From positions 1 to 64,000 of the forward strand of contig NZ_JANYGH010000055.1 of NCBI RefSeq assembly GCF_025362475.1: DNA of 64,000 bases, given 5' to 3'. How positions within the stretch are numbered: position 1 is the first letter of the stretch; the number at the start of each line of letters is the position of its first letter. Both the position numbers and the translations under genes were made by a program. Shown piece after piece: positions 24,343 to 33,939 of this stretch. Source of the stretch: Mucilaginibacter sp. (GTDB taxonomy: Bacteria > Bacteroidota > Bacteroidia > Sphingobacteriales > Sphingobacteriaceae). Under the pieces are notes generated by a model that worked only from the letters and a program-made list of their open reading frames with translations, made no database searches and had not been told where the DNA came from.

Positions 24343-25581
24343 ATGGCCCTTAATTATATCTGGATAGCATTTTTCCTTATCGCTTTTGTTGTTGCCCTCG
24401 TTAAGCTTATATTTTTAGGCGATGTAGAAGCATTTAAATTATTGGTTGACGGCATTTTTAGTTCCTCAAAATCATCGGTGATGGATATTGCGCTGCCGCT
24501 GGTTGGTGCCATGGCTTTTTGGCTGGGCATTTTAAATGTTGGTGAAAAAGCAGGTGCTATAAATTTTCTTTCGCGCATTGTAGGTCCATTTTTCAGTCGC
24601 CTGTTTCCCGAAGTTCCTAAAAAGCATCCTGCAGTTGGGCAAATGCTCATGAATTTTTCAGCCAACCTACTCGGATTGGATAATGCCGCTACCCCACTTG
24701 GACTAAAAGCAATGGGAAGCTTGCAGGAGTTAAATTCCGATAAAGATACCGCCTCAAACGCGCAGATTATGTTCCTTGTGTTACATACCTCGGGTTTGCA
24801 AATGTTACCGGTTACCATTATAGCCCAGCGTGCCATCCTTAATGCTAAAGACCCCGCCGATATATTTTTACCCTGTGTAATAGCAACTTATGTGGCTACT
24901 GTTGTGGGCTTATTGGTGGTGGCCGTTAAACAAAAAATCAATCTGTTTGATAGGGTGATTATCACGTGGCTTGGTGGCGTAACCGCTTTTATAACCCTGG
25001 TAGTTTGGTATTTCACCACGCACCTATCCAAAGACGAGATCAGCACCGTATCAAAAGTGGTGAGTAACTTTCTGTTGTTTGCCATTCCTGTTATTTTTAT
25101 TGTTGGGGGATTGATCAAAAAAATCAATGTATTTGATGTTTTTGTTGAGGGTGCAAAAAGCGGATTCGAAACTTCGGTAAAAATTATCCCCTACCTGGTT
25201 GCCATGCTGGTGGGCATTAGCGTATTTCGCAGTTGCGGAGCTTTGGATTATATGAACGAAGGCTTACGCTGGGTTTGTACGAAAGCAAGTTTAAATACGC
25301 GCTTTGTAGATGCGATGCCGGTGGCCTATATGAAACCCTTAAGTGGATCGGGCTCAAAGGCGATGATGATAGATGTAATGAAAACTTTTGGCCCCGATAG
25401 TTTTGCCGGACGATTGGGAAGCATATTCAATGGCTCGGCCGATACTACTTTTTATATTGTTGCGCTGTATTTTGGTACTGTAGGTATTAAAAAATCAAGG
25501 TATGCTATCCCCGCCGGTTTAATTGCTGATGCGGCCGGTATTATAACTGCCATTTTCCTGGCTTATTTGTTTTTTGGATAG
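24343..25581 (+). CDS. Nucleoside-recognition (gate) domain membrane protein, SpmA-SpmB-like fusion
   Basis: 412 residues with about ten hydrophobic segments. The first half (to about 210) has LGLDNAATPLGLKAM and LHTSGLQMLPVT, as in SpmA; the second (from about 250) has AYMKPLSGSGSKAMMIDV and FNGSADTTFYIVALYFG, as in SpmB. In Bacillus these are separate sporulation proteins; in non-sporulating Bacteroidetes the fused form is of unknown role. Starts ATG at 24343. Confidence 0.85.
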   Translation: MALNYIWIAFFLIAFVVALVKLIFLGDVEAFKLLVDGIFSSSKSSVMDIALPLVGAMAFWLGILNVGEKAGAINFLSRIVGPFFSRLFPEVPKKHPAVGQMLMNFSANLLGLDNAATPLGLKAMGSLQELNSDKDTASNAQIMFLVLHTSGLQMLPVTIIAQRAILNAKDPADIFLPCVIATYVATVVGLLVVAVKQKINLFDRVIITWLGGVTAFITLVVWYFTTHLSKDEISTVSKVVSNFLLFAIPVIFIVGGLIKKINVFDVFVEGAKSGFETSVKIIPYLVAMLVGISVFRSCGALDYMNEGLRWVCTKASLNTRFVDAMPVAYMKPLSGSGSKAMMIDVMKTFGPDSFAGRLGSIFNGSADTTFYIVALYFGTVGIKKSRYAIPAGLIADAAGIITAIFLAYLFFG

Positions 25582-25717
25582 TATCATACTTTGTTTTACT
25601 GTTTTATTTAAGTTTACATATTGTAGTTTTATTATTAATAACAATCTTCATTGGTTTACCGTATAAACCGTTTTTATTTTTACACCCTGTATATTTAAAA
25701 TCATATAACCTAAATTG

Positions 25718-26083
25718 ATGGAGAAAATCTATCCAAAATCAAAACCTGAACTTTCCTACCTCAAAGACAAACAGCATAAAAAGAAAACGGCTATGACCGG
25801 CGTGTGGGTGCTGGTGGTTTTCGGAATTATTTTTACTGCAGTAATAGCAAAGTTTGCTACCTCAGGCGGCTCATCAGATATTTTATCCTTCACAACATTT
25901 CCCAATAGCGATGATGCTTACCAGGTAGCAAAAGAATACATCAGTCCTACTGTAAAGGCTGGAAACCTGGTGTTTGCCGAAGATCGTTATCAATTTGCCA
26001 AAAAATCCGATTCGGTATTTGTTATTAAATCATATGTTACCTCAATTGATGAAAAGGGTGCGAAGATTAAAACCAATTTTTAG
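25718..26083 (+). CDS. Single-helix membrane protein, unknown function
   Basis: 121 residues from the ATG at 25718 (a TTG lies one codon earlier). A charged N-terminus with KHKKKTAM leads into a membrane helix at about 28-47, then an 70-residue outer domain (FPNSDDAYQVAKEYI...). Topology and domain resemble small cytochrome-oxidase-assembly-like or anchored domains, but no family was recognised. A terminator-like hairpin follows. Confidence 0.65.
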   Translation: MEKIYPKSKPELSYLKDKQHKKKTAMTGVWVLVVFGIIFTAVIAKFATSGGSSDILSFTTFPNSDDAYQVAKEYISPTVKAGNLVFAEDRYQFAKKSDSVFVIKSYVTSIDEKGAKIKTNF

Positions 26084-26175
26084 ATCATATTAAAATATAA
26101 TGGTGGCCCAAAAGGTGTTCAGGATAATTGGACTATGGTTGATATGAATGAAAATACTGACTGACCGGGTTAGTT

Positions 26176-26213
26176 AAAAAATGTTTTTCTCATCTAAATG
26201 ATGAGTATTTTTT
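26176..26213 (+). terminator. Terminator in the gap before the sigma factor gene
   Basis: AAAAAAT and CTCATC pair with GATGAG and ATTTTTT around TAAAT, with a few unpaired bases between the two stem parts. The rest of the 302-base gap (26084-26385) shows no gene. Confidence 0.7.
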
Positions 26214-26385
26214 AATTGTTTTATTGTTGCGTAGTCTTGTTTTCTATATATTTAGAGATAAAATAATGCTATAAAACAATATTTATAAATCCTTAAAAAA
26301 AGTAAACGTTGTGGCAACCTTTAGTTGCTGAATACCGTGTTAACTGCAGATAAGGAAATTTAAAAAAGGTTGGAAGCCCGCATAT

Positions 26386-27018
26386 ATGGGAGAAGCAGAA
26401 CTACAACAGTTAATTGCAGGCTGTTTACAGCATAACCGGAAGGACCAGAAAATGCTTTATAAGGCGTTTTATGGTTTTGCTATGAGTATATGCCTGCGAT
26501 ATGCCGGTAATAGGTATGAAGCTTCTGAGATCATGAACCAGGGGTTTTTAAAAGTGTTCACCAATTTGCAAAAATATGATACAGGCAGGCCCTTTATAGC
26601 CTGGGTAGGCCGTATCATGATGAATACATCGGTTGATTATTACAGGAGTAACCTGAAACTTTCACTCAATGATGATTTGGATGCTGCTGAAGATGTAGGA
26701 CATAATGAATTACCTGACCAGAAATTAAATTACGACGACCTTATTGGGATGATACAGCAATTACCCAATGCTTACCGCACGGTGTTTAACCTGTTTGCGA
26801 TTGAGGGTTTTTCGCACGAGGAGATAGCAACACAACTGGGTATTAGCACAGGTACATCAAAATCAAACCTGTTTAAAGCCAGAGAAAAATTAAAGAATAT
26901 GGTAATTAATTCCAGACGGCTTCCGGATGCAAATTCCGGTGACTCACAACAAACCATTGTTGCAATAGGTGCGGTGAGTATCAGCATGTCTGTTTTGATT
27001 CAATTAATAATAAGATGA
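26386..27018 (+). CDS. ECF-type RNA polymerase sigma factor with hydrophobic C-terminal tail
   Basis: 210 residues. Region 2 (about 25-90) with YKAFYGFAMSICLRY and FIAWVGRIMMNTSVDYYR binds the -10 element and core enzyme; region 4 (about 120-175) with LPNAYRTVFNLFAIEGFSHE and IATQLGISTGTSKSNL is the HTH. The last 25 residues (TIVAIGAVSISMSVLIQLIIR) look like a membrane helix, which is not usual for ECF sigmas. The stop overlaps the next gene (ATGA), so both are co-expressed; that gene probably controls it. Confidence 0.92.
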   Translation: MGEAELQQLIAGCLQHNRKDQKMLYKAFYGFAMSICLRYAGNRYEASEIMNQGFLKVFTNLQKYDTGRPFIAWVGRIMMNTSVDYYRSNLKLSLNDDLDAAEDVGHNELPDQKLNYDDLIGMIQQLPNAYRTVFNLFAIEGFSHEEIATQLGISTGTSKSNLFKAREKLKNMVINSRRLPDANSGDSQQTIVAIGAVSISMSVLIQLIIR

Positions 27019-28388
27019 AAGAGAAATACGAAAATAAATTGGATCAATTATTCAAAGACGGGTTATCCGGCTCTGAGGATCGCTTTGCTTTTCGTGAGGA
27101 GGATTGGGAATCAATGGAAGCATTGCTGGATAACAAATCCGGCAAAAAGAAAGTATTGTTTCGCATAATTTATTATGCATCGGGTATTGCCGCATTATTA
27201 CTGCTTGCTATCGGCTTATATTTATATACCAATAACGATAAAACAGATCCAACAAAAACGAATTTACACAGCAAAAACACTAAAAATAATCCCCAAAAGG
27301 ATGGCTTACAAAGTGGCGATCCGGTTAAAGTGCCTGCGGCTAAGCTACCTGGTCAGGAGGAAAGCTTGGGTAGTAACAATACTCAAAATCAATCGCTTGA
27401 TCCATCGAATCATCCTAACACAGGTAAACATCAGTTTAGCCCATTTTCTGGTATAACACCTTCAACTGGTTACAACGCTTTGGCGGTAGATACCAATGCC
27501 GCCCGTAGCAATAATTTAATAACCAGGAGTAAAAAAGATACTATTACTGATAAGGTTAATAATTTGATTGCTAATAATGCATTACCAAATAACAAAACAC
27601 AAAACGTAAATGTGGCGGCAGTTGATACCATAACAGAAAAAAAAGCGGTGCTGGATGCAAAAAAGCAAATGGCGGCTATAAATACGCAGGGTAAAAACGG
27701 CAGTGCCGATACCATAACGGATAAAAACGCAGTACAAGAGGCAAAAAAACAAATAGCCGCTATTAAAGCATCTGCCATAAAAAACCGGCCGCAGTTTGCA
27801 ATTAGTATACTGGCGGCATCTGATGCTAACGCTGTTAATTCATTTAATCGCAGCCAGGCAGGTACTAATTATGGAGTGCAGTTTTCGGTACGCTTAACAA
27901 AGAAATTATTTATAAGCACCGGTGCATCTTATGCTATTAAGCCGTATTCAACCAATTATGACAGTTACAATTCGGCATCCTACAATCCATCTGTAATACC
28001 TACCAATATACAGGCAAATTGCAAGGTTCTTGATGTTCCTTTAAATATTAGTTATCAACTATATTCGAGAGGAAGCAACGCTATCGCGCTGGGTACCGGT
28101 TTATCCTCCTATTTTATGCTGAAAGAAAATTACAGGTTTGATTATTCGGCCGAAAGCGGATGGAAGCCTTATAATCTGGAGATCAAAAATCAAAATACTC
28201 ACCTGTTTAGTGTGCTTAATATCAATGCAAATTATCAGCGCAAAATAAACTCAAAATTCAGCGCGGTAATACAACCGTATATGAAGCTGCCGCTTACAGG
28301 CATTGGCAATGGCAGGGTCGATTTAAAATCAACAGGTATTGCACTTGGTGTAAACTGGAATTTAAATTCGGTATTAGGGCCTAAATAA
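27015..28388 (+). CDS. Putative anti-sigma / outer-membrane beta-barrel fusion protein
   Basis: 457 residues in three parts: a charged cytoplasmic start of 47 residues (EDRFAFREEDWESMEALLDN), one membrane helix at about 48-71, a long polar linker of about 190 residues rich in N, K, T and D, and from about residue 257 a barrel of about 200 residues of PorT type (FAISILAASDANAVNSFN..., SYAIKPYSTNYDSYNSAS, strand pattern to YPTGIALGVNWNL). The linker has two near-repeats: VDTITEKKAVLDAKKQMAAI (about 203) and ADTITDKNAVQEAKKQIAAI (about 231). The overlap with the sigma gene suggests an anti-sigma role. The barrel call rests on pattern only. Confidence 0.75.
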   Translation: MKEKYENKLDQLFKDGLSGSEDRFAFREEDWESMEALLDNKSGKKKVLFRIIYYASGIAALLLLAIGLYLYTNNDKTDPTKTNLHSKNTKNNPQKDGLQSGDPVKVPAAKLPGQEESLGSNNTQNQSLDPSNHPNTGKHQFSPFSGITPSTGYNALAVDTNAARSNNLITRSKKDTITDKVNNLIANNALPNNKTQNVNVAAVDTITEKKAVLDAKKQMAAINTQGKNGSADTITDKNAVQEAKKQIAAIKASAIKNRPQFAISILAASDANAVNSFNRSQAGTNYGVQFSVRLTKKLFISTGASYAIKPYSTNYDSYNSASYNPSVIPTNIQANCKVLDVPLNISYQLYSRGSNAIALGTGLSSYFMLKENYRFDYSAESGWKPYNLEIKNQNTHLFSVLNINANYQRKINSKFSAVIQPYMKLPLTGIGNGRVDLKSTGIALGVNWNLNSVLGPK

Positions 28389-28403
28389 CGTACGGATGTA
28401 TTT

Positions 28404-28441
28404 AAATAATGAACGGGATCATTTAATCCCGTTTATTATTT
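28404..28441. terminator. Strong bidirectional terminator
   Basis: A 16-bp stem (AAATAATGAACGGGAT with its complement, one G-T wobble) around CATTTA, between the convergent barrel-protein and oxygenase genes. Confidence 0.92.
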
Positions 28442-28451
28442 AACCAAACCT

Positions 28452-29066
28452 TTAATGATCTACCTTTAGCCAGCCGGTTATACTCATCCTTGATTTTTGC
28501 GTGCATAAAACTTCATGTAAAAGTTCGTTGCTTTTAAAAAACACCGTTCTTCCGTTTTCGGGGCTGATGTTTTGGTAAGTATTGTTTTGATGAATACACA
28601 GCTCGCCCCCATCAGCAGCTTGCCAATCAGTATTTAGATACATGATCATGGAGTATTTTCGGCTATCGTTATTCTGAAACTGATCAAGATGCTTTTTATA
28701 AAAAGCCCCCTTTTGGTATAATGTGTAATGGAATTCGTAGCCGGTAATGCCGGTATAGCATGTTTGGTTTAAATAGCCTACAAAGTTATCCATCAGATCG
28801 AAAAAAACATTCTCACAAGGCGTATCATGCTTACGGTCGAGCCAGTAAATGCTATCACCCCGTACTAATTGGTTATTAACCACTATACGATCATTACCAA
28901 TACCGGCAGAAAGGAGTTGATTTTGCTGAAAAAGCGATATGAGATTTTGTTTTAGATCAGCAGCCAGTGTATCACTTAAAAAGTGATCGGCAATGCCCAC
29001 CTTATTGTTTATATAACTATCAATAAGGCAATTAAAGGTATCTTCCAATAAATGGTGGTTTAGCAT
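28452..29066 (-). CDS. 2-oxoglutarate/Fe(II)-dependent oxygenase (prolyl-hydroxylase type)
   Basis: 204 residues of the double-stranded beta-helix oxygenases. Iron ligands are in KKHLDQF (His-x-Asp) and LLHEVL (His), with the 2-oxoglutarate Arg in KSRMSITGW. The block YSMIMYLNTDWQAADGGELC is typical of the P4H-like/piracy group. ATG at 29064-29066 is chosen; a TTG upstream adds four residues. The substrate is unknown. Confidence 0.88.
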   Translation of the reverse strand: MLNHHLLEDTFNCLIDSYINNKVGIADHFLSDTLAADLKQNLISLFQQNQLLSAGIGNDRIVVNNQLVRGDSIYWLDRKHDTPCENVFFDLMDNFVGYLNQTCYTGITGYEFHYTLYQKGAFYKKHLDQFQNNDSRKYSMIMYLNTDWQAADGGELCIHQNNTYQNISPENGRTVFFKSNELLHEVLCTQKSRMSITGWLKVDH

Positions 29067-29114
29067 GTTACCTGGCAAATACCGGCATGTTGCTAAAGGT
29101 AACCTTTTAAAGCG

Positions 29115-29777
29115 CTATTTAGCCAAAGCAATTATATCTTTTCCTTCAATCACTTTTTTAGGATATGGCTGATTCACAATGTGTATCATGGCAGCGGCAA
29201 GCTCCTTTAGTGTACAAAATCCATTGGGGTAAAGCGCACGGCCAATGGGGAATAGCCAGTTTATATATTTGTAATAGCTATGTGTATTTGATAGGCCTTC
29301 TATAGGTTTAATAAAACCCGGTCGTAAAGCATACACCTGTTTAAAGGGTAGTTTCATCAGGTCGTTTTCGGTTTTACCTTTTACTGCGGCCCAGCCATTG
29401 CCTTTTTCCTTACTATCGGTACCCGCTCCTGATATATAGCAAAAAGTCATATCTGGATTTAGTTTTGCCAATGTTTCGGCCACATGCATGGTGAGTGTAT
29501 AGGTAAGTTCATAATATTCATCGGCTTTTTTGCCAACAGAGGTTACACCCAAACAAAAGAAACAAGCGTTATACCCGGTAAGCTTATCGCTAATTGCTGA
29601 CAGATCAAGGAAATCGGCATGGATGATCTCCTTTAGTTTGGGGTGAGAAACTCCGGAGGGTTTCCTGTTAATTACTAAAACCTGCTCAACGTCGGGATTT
29701 TGCAAACACTCATGCATTACCCCCTCGCCTACCATTCCGGTTGCTCCGGTAACAATTGCTTTTATTCCAGTTTTCAT
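29115..29777 (-). CDS. NAD(P)-binding epimerase-like oxidoreductase (atypical SDR)
   Basis: 220 residues with the Rossmann GATGMVGEGVMHECL near the N-terminus. YISGAGTDS and ALRPGFIKPIEG match the HTATIP2/NAD(P)H-binding group. Catalytic Tyr-x3-Lys is not seen, which is normal for this atypical group. It is divergent from the glycan cluster. Function unknown. Confidence 0.8.
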   Translation of the reverse strand: MKTGIKAIVTGATGMVGEGVMHECLQNPDVEQVLVINRKPSGVSHPKLKEIIHADFLDLSAISDKLTGYNACFFCLGVTSVGKKADEYYELTYTLTMHVAETLAKLNPDMTFCYISGAGTDSKEKGNGWAAVKGKTENDLMKLPFKQVYALRPGFIKPIEGLSNTHSYYKYINWLFPIGRALYPNGFCTLKELAAAMIHIVNQPYPKKVIEGKDIIALAK

Positions 29778-29850
29778 ATGTAAAAGTATCTATATAAAAT
29801 GGAGTGTTTAGGTTGATTAACTGATATTACTAAAATAAGTTTTTGGTGCT

Positions 29851-29940
29851 ATGGGCAACCTTTTGCGTAAAATCAGCGATATAATTAATAGATACGTGTT
29901 GCTTGATTTGCCAGGCACAGCTAAAAATTTAACCGCATGA
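29851..29940 (+). CDS. Possible 29-codon reading frame coupled to the first glycosyltransferase
   Basis: ATG GGC AAC ... GCA TGA encodes MGNLLRKISDIINRYVLLDL and nine more residues, and its stop overlaps the next ATG as ATGA. The tight overlap favours a translated upstream frame, but the length is short enough for chance. Confidence 0.35.
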   Translation: MGNLLRKISDIINRYVLLDLPGTAKNLTA

Positions 29941-30764
29941 CTTCTATTTCTGTTGTTATTATCACCAAAAATGAGGCTGAGATGTTGGCCAAAAGTATGC
30001 CCATACTAAAGCAGATCACCGATGATATTATTGTAATAGATAACGGCAGCACAGATGGTACGCTAAAAATAGCGGCTCAAAACGGATGCAGGGCTTATCA
30101 TAAAAACTGGGATGGTTATGGCGCTAATAAAAACAAAGGAATTCAACTGGCCCTTAATAATTGGATACTGAGTATTGATGCCGATGAAATACCGGATGAA
30201 ACGCTTATAAGATCAATAAAAGCATTGAATTTTGACGATGAGAAAGTAGTTTATGATATTGATTATAAAGCTTATTACGGCAATAAACTCATTCGTTTTG
30301 GTAATTGGGGGCGAGATCATCATATCCGCATTTTTAACCGGACCCAGGTAAAATGGGCCGAGCCCACAGTGCATGAAACTTTAATCCTCCCAAAAGAGGC
30401 TGTGGTGAAAAAATTGAAAGGTCACATTCAGCATTACTCAGTGAAAAATGAGCAAGAGCATGAAGCAAAAACAATTCATTATGCACAGCTTAGCGCTATT
30501 AAATATTTAAAGTGCGGCAAAAAGGCAGGTTTTATGAAAATGTACCTTGCGCCTTTATTTCATTTTGTAAAAATCTATTTATTTTTTTTAGGATTTTTGG
30601 ATGGCAAAGAAGGTTTTAAAATTGCAAAAATGGCATTTAAAAATACAAGGTTAAAATATCACTACCTTAGTGAAGCTTCGCAAACCATTAGGCAAAAAAA
30701 ATTGTATAAGCCGGCCAGGCAGGTTATGCCTTACAAGTTTAAAGCCAATACGCGTGTTGAATAA
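29937..30764 (+). CDS. Family 2 glycosyltransferase (WaaE/KdtX-like)
   Basis: 275 residues, GT-A fold. ISVVIITKNEAEML begins the domain; DNGSTDGTLKIA and the metal motif SIDADEIPD follow, and NWGRDHHIRIFNR and QHYSVKNEQEH match the LPS-inner-core WaaE-like group. It lacks a C-terminal extension and membrane anchor other than a possible helix near 195-218. It leads the plus-strand glycan cluster. Confidence 0.88.
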   Translation: MTSISVVIITKNEAEMLAKSMPILKQITDDIIVIDNGSTDGTLKIAAQNGCRAYHKNWDGYGANKNKGIQLALNNWILSIDADEIPDETLIRSIKALNFDDEKVVYDIDYKAYYGNKLIRFGNWGRDHHIRIFNRTQVKWAEPTVHETLILPKEAVVKKLKGHIQHYSVKNEQEHEAKTIHYAQLSAIKYLKCGKKAGFMKMYLAPLFHFVKIYLFFLGFLDGKEGFKIAKMAFKNTRLKYHYLSEASQTIRQKKLYKPARQVMPYKFKANTRVE

Positions 30765-30779
30765 ACCGGTTAGCCGTTC

Positions 30780-32195
30780 ATGAAAAATAAGCTGGTACAC
30801 AATCTTTCGGCAAATACGTTGCAGCTTGTCATAAACCAGTTGTTTGGCTTATTTATATTTTACATCCTTTCGGTAAATCTTGATAAAAACAGCTTTGGCC
30901 AGGTTAACCTGGCCTTGGCCGTGCTGTTATCCGCATTTAATATTCTCTCCTTTGGTATTGACCAGGTTGTCATCAAAAAAGTAGCCCATGGAGATGATGC
31001 TCAAGCTGTATTATCACTTTACGTATTCCATGTAATTTTAACTGGTGCATTCTTTTATGCGATATTGTTAATCAGTAAAATGTTTTTTGTGCAAGACGGG
31101 GATTTATACAGGCTGATACTACTGATAGGTATTGGTAAGTTGATGATGTTCTTTTCCACACCGTTAAAACAGGTAACCAGCGGTATGGAACGCTTTAAGT
31201 TGTTATCATCCATGTTAGTGGTGTCGAACATAATTAGGGGTGCAGGATTAATTATATTGGCATTATTACACCTTGTTAGCATCAATTTCATAATTGGGGT
31301 TTTTATAGCGGGGGATACGATAGAATTACTGGTAAGCGTTCATCTTTTCAGGAAATATATCAAAATACCGGTATTTGCGCGATGGAATAAAACAGCATAC
31401 TTATTGTTGTTACGAGAATCGTTACCGCAGGTGGGTGTGGTACTCATCACATCGGCTTTGGCCCGGTTTGATTGGTTGTTTATCGGGTTCATGGTATCGG
31501 CAGTAAAGCTTGCCGAATATAGCTTTGCATATAAAGTATTTGAGATCTCTACTTTACCTTTGCTCGCGATAGCACCCTTGTTAATTCCCAAATTCACCAA
31601 ATTGTTTAAAAGCGGGAATTCCCGTCCGGCGGATCTGATGCTGCTGATCAGGATAGAACTCGTTATAGCCGTATTTACGGGCTTGCTGCTAAATTTATGT
31701 TGGAATCCTGTGATTGATATCCTTACTAAGGGAAAATACGGAGCTGTTAATACCCATACAATATTTATCCTCTCTCTTTGCATGCCCCTTTTATATTTTA
31801 ATAATTTTTTGTGGACCATATCATTCGTGCAAAACCGGCTAAAAATGATCTTCCATTCATTCCTTATTACTTTTGGTGTAAATGTAATTGGCGATTTGGT
31901 ATTAATACCTATTTATAAAAACGAGGGGGCCGCCATTGCCTTTTTATTGGCATGCCTGGTACAGTCTGTTTTTTATTGCTCAAAAAATCAAAGCTTTGGA
32001 TTTAAGGGCGCTTTTACGTCCTTGATTATTTGTACCGGATGCGCATTAATTAGTATTTTTTCAGCAAGGTTTTTATTTCAAAATTTGTGGGTGGCAGGCG
32101 CGCTTTCAGTTATGTTTTATTTTGTTTCCCTGCTTATTACCATGCAACTAAGGGTTGATGACCGTAAAAGCTTAATTAGGATTTTAAATAGCTAA
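30780..32195 (+). CDS. wzx: Polysaccharide flippase (Wzx-like)
   Basis: 471 residues with about 12-14 hydrophobic segments, of the MATE/MOP flippase type. It begins SANTLQLVINQLFGLFIFYI and shows FGQVNLALAVLLSAFNILS in the second helix, as in O-antigen exporters. It would flip a lipid-linked sugar unit to the periplasm. It follows the GT by 15 bases, so it is in the same transcript. Confidence 0.85.
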   Translation: MKNKLVHNLSANTLQLVINQLFGLFIFYILSVNLDKNSFGQVNLALAVLLSAFNILSFGIDQVVIKKVAHGDDAQAVLSLYVFHVILTGAFFYAILLISKMFFVQDGDLYRLILLIGIGKLMMFFSTPLKQVTSGMERFKLLSSMLVVSNIIRGAGLIILALLHLVSINFIIGVFIAGDTIELLVSVHLFRKYIKIPVFARWNKTAYLLLLRESLPQVGVVLITSALARFDWLFIGFMVSAVKLAEYSFAYKVFEISTLPLLAIAPLLIPKFTKLFKSGNSRPADLMLLIRIELVIAVFTGLLLNLCWNPVIDILTKGKYGAVNTHTIFILSLCMPLLYFNNFLWTISFVQNRLKMIFHSFLITFGVNVIGDLVLIPIYKNEGAAIAFLLACLVQSVFYCSKNQSFGFKGAFTSLIICTGCALISIFSARFLFQNLWVAGALSVMFYFVSLLITMQLRVDDRKSLIRILNS

Positions 32196-32247
32196 ATAAA
32201 GCGTTTTCAAGGTTTATAAAGGCAACCAATCCCATTTTGAGGTCGTA

Positions 32248-33939
32248 ATGACTTTAAGAAAACCCAGGGAAATGTTGATTGACAAAGCAATTTTTTATTT
32301 TAATGAGAAGATAAAAAACAAGGTGGATTTAAAGCTCCTTGCCTTTTTGCTTTTGTTTTTAAATGTAAAGTTGGTCATTAAAATTCCGGTCATCATCCTG
32401 TTTACTTTACTGCAATTCAATTTTAAATTCGGTTTCAGTTTTAAAAACTCCCGTTTACCAATTTTTTATCCTTTGGTTATAGCCATAGCTGTTTTCAATT
32501 GGCTTATTGGTAATAACTACGCTAATCTTAACTATACAGTGGTGCTTTTAACCGGCATCGGTTTTTGGATTGTTTGTATCCTGGCCATTCACCAGGTTAA
32601 ACTGGCAGTTGAGCAAAATGATCCGGCAGTGATTCATCAAACCATTATTGTGTTTTTCATTATAAACGCGCTGTTTTCTGTGGGCAACCTCGCTGTTATT
32701 TTTTTAGATACGCATGCCATTAATCCTTATACCTACCAGGCCCAGCTTCAGAAATACTTCATTAACACCGGCGATTATGTAAGGGGGATCACTTTTGATA
32801 CTTCAACTACCAATGCTGTGTTGAATGCTGCCGGTGTAATATATTTCCTGGTTCGCAAAAATGCGCTCATGCTTTTTGTTTGTATGGCTACCCTCCTGCT
32901 TACCGGCAGTAACTTTATCAATATTGTTATCCTGCTGATATTTTTGCTGGTATTTGCTTTCCGGAGCAATCGCTATCAAAAAAGCCTGATCGTAATTTGC
33001 CTCGTTTTCCTGAGTGTTTTTATGGCGAAAATATCCCCGCAAAACAACAACTATGCAACAGATACGGTAAAGACTTTGCTTCATAAAGATGTATCTGTAG
33101 CAAAGCCCTCGATATGGGCAAACGTCCAAATCAGATTTAGACCAGATAGCGTACTGAACGCTGATGAGCGCAGGCAAAAGATAGCTAAAATATTTATGGA
33201 TAGCGTTTACACTGTAAAGCATCTACATGATAAAGCGATCACAAACGCCGAGAGCAAGGTTTATGTAGTAGATGGTGGCCGTATTGCCATTAAAGGACCT
33301 GATATCAATTCGGCCTCCTATCAAAGCAGTAAACAAACACCCCCCGAACAAGAAAAACTCGTTCAATTTATAGATGCACATAAAAAGGAGCTGCCAATTT
33401 CAGGTAAAGAAACTCCGGAGTCAACTCCAACTACGCCAGGCAAGATTAAAGGTTTTTTACAAACTGCCTTTTTTTTGCAAAAACATTTAAACAATACAAT
33501 TACCGGTATTGGCATGGGGAATTTTTCATCCAAACTGGCATTCCGGGCTACCGGGCTTGGTTTTGCTGGCGGCTATCCGCATAAATTTGTTTATATCAAT
33601 CATGATTTTATGGTGAATCATCTTGATGTGTACCTTAATTATTTTAGCAAAAGGGCTGGTTTGCATTCACTAACCAATAGTCCTTTTTCTGTTTACGATC
33701 AACTACTCGCCGAATATGGATTGATTGGCATTGCAGGGTTTTTCATTTACTACCTGGGCTTTTTTGCCAAACATCACAGCGTGTTAACTTATGGTTTGCC
33801 CATTTTGCTTTTAATGCTGGCTGTTTTTTTCATAGAATACTGGATTGAACAACTATCAGTGGTGGTGTTTTTTGAACTGTTGCTTTTGCTTAATATAAAA
33901 GAAAACTCAACCCTTAAACCGTTAACAAATGAATTTTGA
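32248..33939 (+). CDS. O-antigen polymerase-like (Wzy) membrane protein
   Basis: 563 residues. Ten or more hydrophobic helices cover about 1-250 and the last 80 residues. A large hydrophilic loop of about 220 residues (about 258-480) is rich in polar residues and holds GIGMGNF and NSPFSVYDQLLAEYGL, the latter like the RHNxYL-type loop of WaaL/Wzy. The large periplasmic loop is the usual place of function in this class. Its end overlaps the next gene by 11 bases. Confidence 0.7.
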   Translation: MTLRKPREMLIDKAIFYFNEKIKNKVDLKLLAFLLLFLNVKLVIKIPVIILFTLLQFNFKFGFSFKNSRLPIFYPLVIAIAVFNWLIGNNYANLNYTVVLLTGIGFWIVCILAIHQVKLAVEQNDPAVIHQTIIVFFIINALFSVGNLAVIFLDTHAINPYTYQAQLQKYFINTGDYVRGITFDTSTTNAVLNAAGVIYFLVRKNALMLFVCMATLLLTGSNFINIVILLIFLLVFAFRSNRYQKSLIVICLVFLSVFMAKISPQNNNYATDTVKTLLHKDVSVAKPSIWANVQIRFRPDSVLNADERRQKIAKIFMDSVYTVKHLHDKAITNAESKVYVVDGGRIAIKGPDINSASYQSSKQTPPEQEKLVQFIDAHKKELPISGKETPESTPTTPGKIKGFLQTAFFLQKHLNNTITGIGMGNFSSKLAFRATGLGFAGGYPHKFVYINHDFMVNHLDVYLNYFSKRAGLHSLTNSPFSVYDQLLAEYGLIGIAGFFIYYLGFFAKHHSVLTYGLPILLLMLAVFFIEYWIEQLSVVVFFELLLLLNIKENSTLKPLTNEF

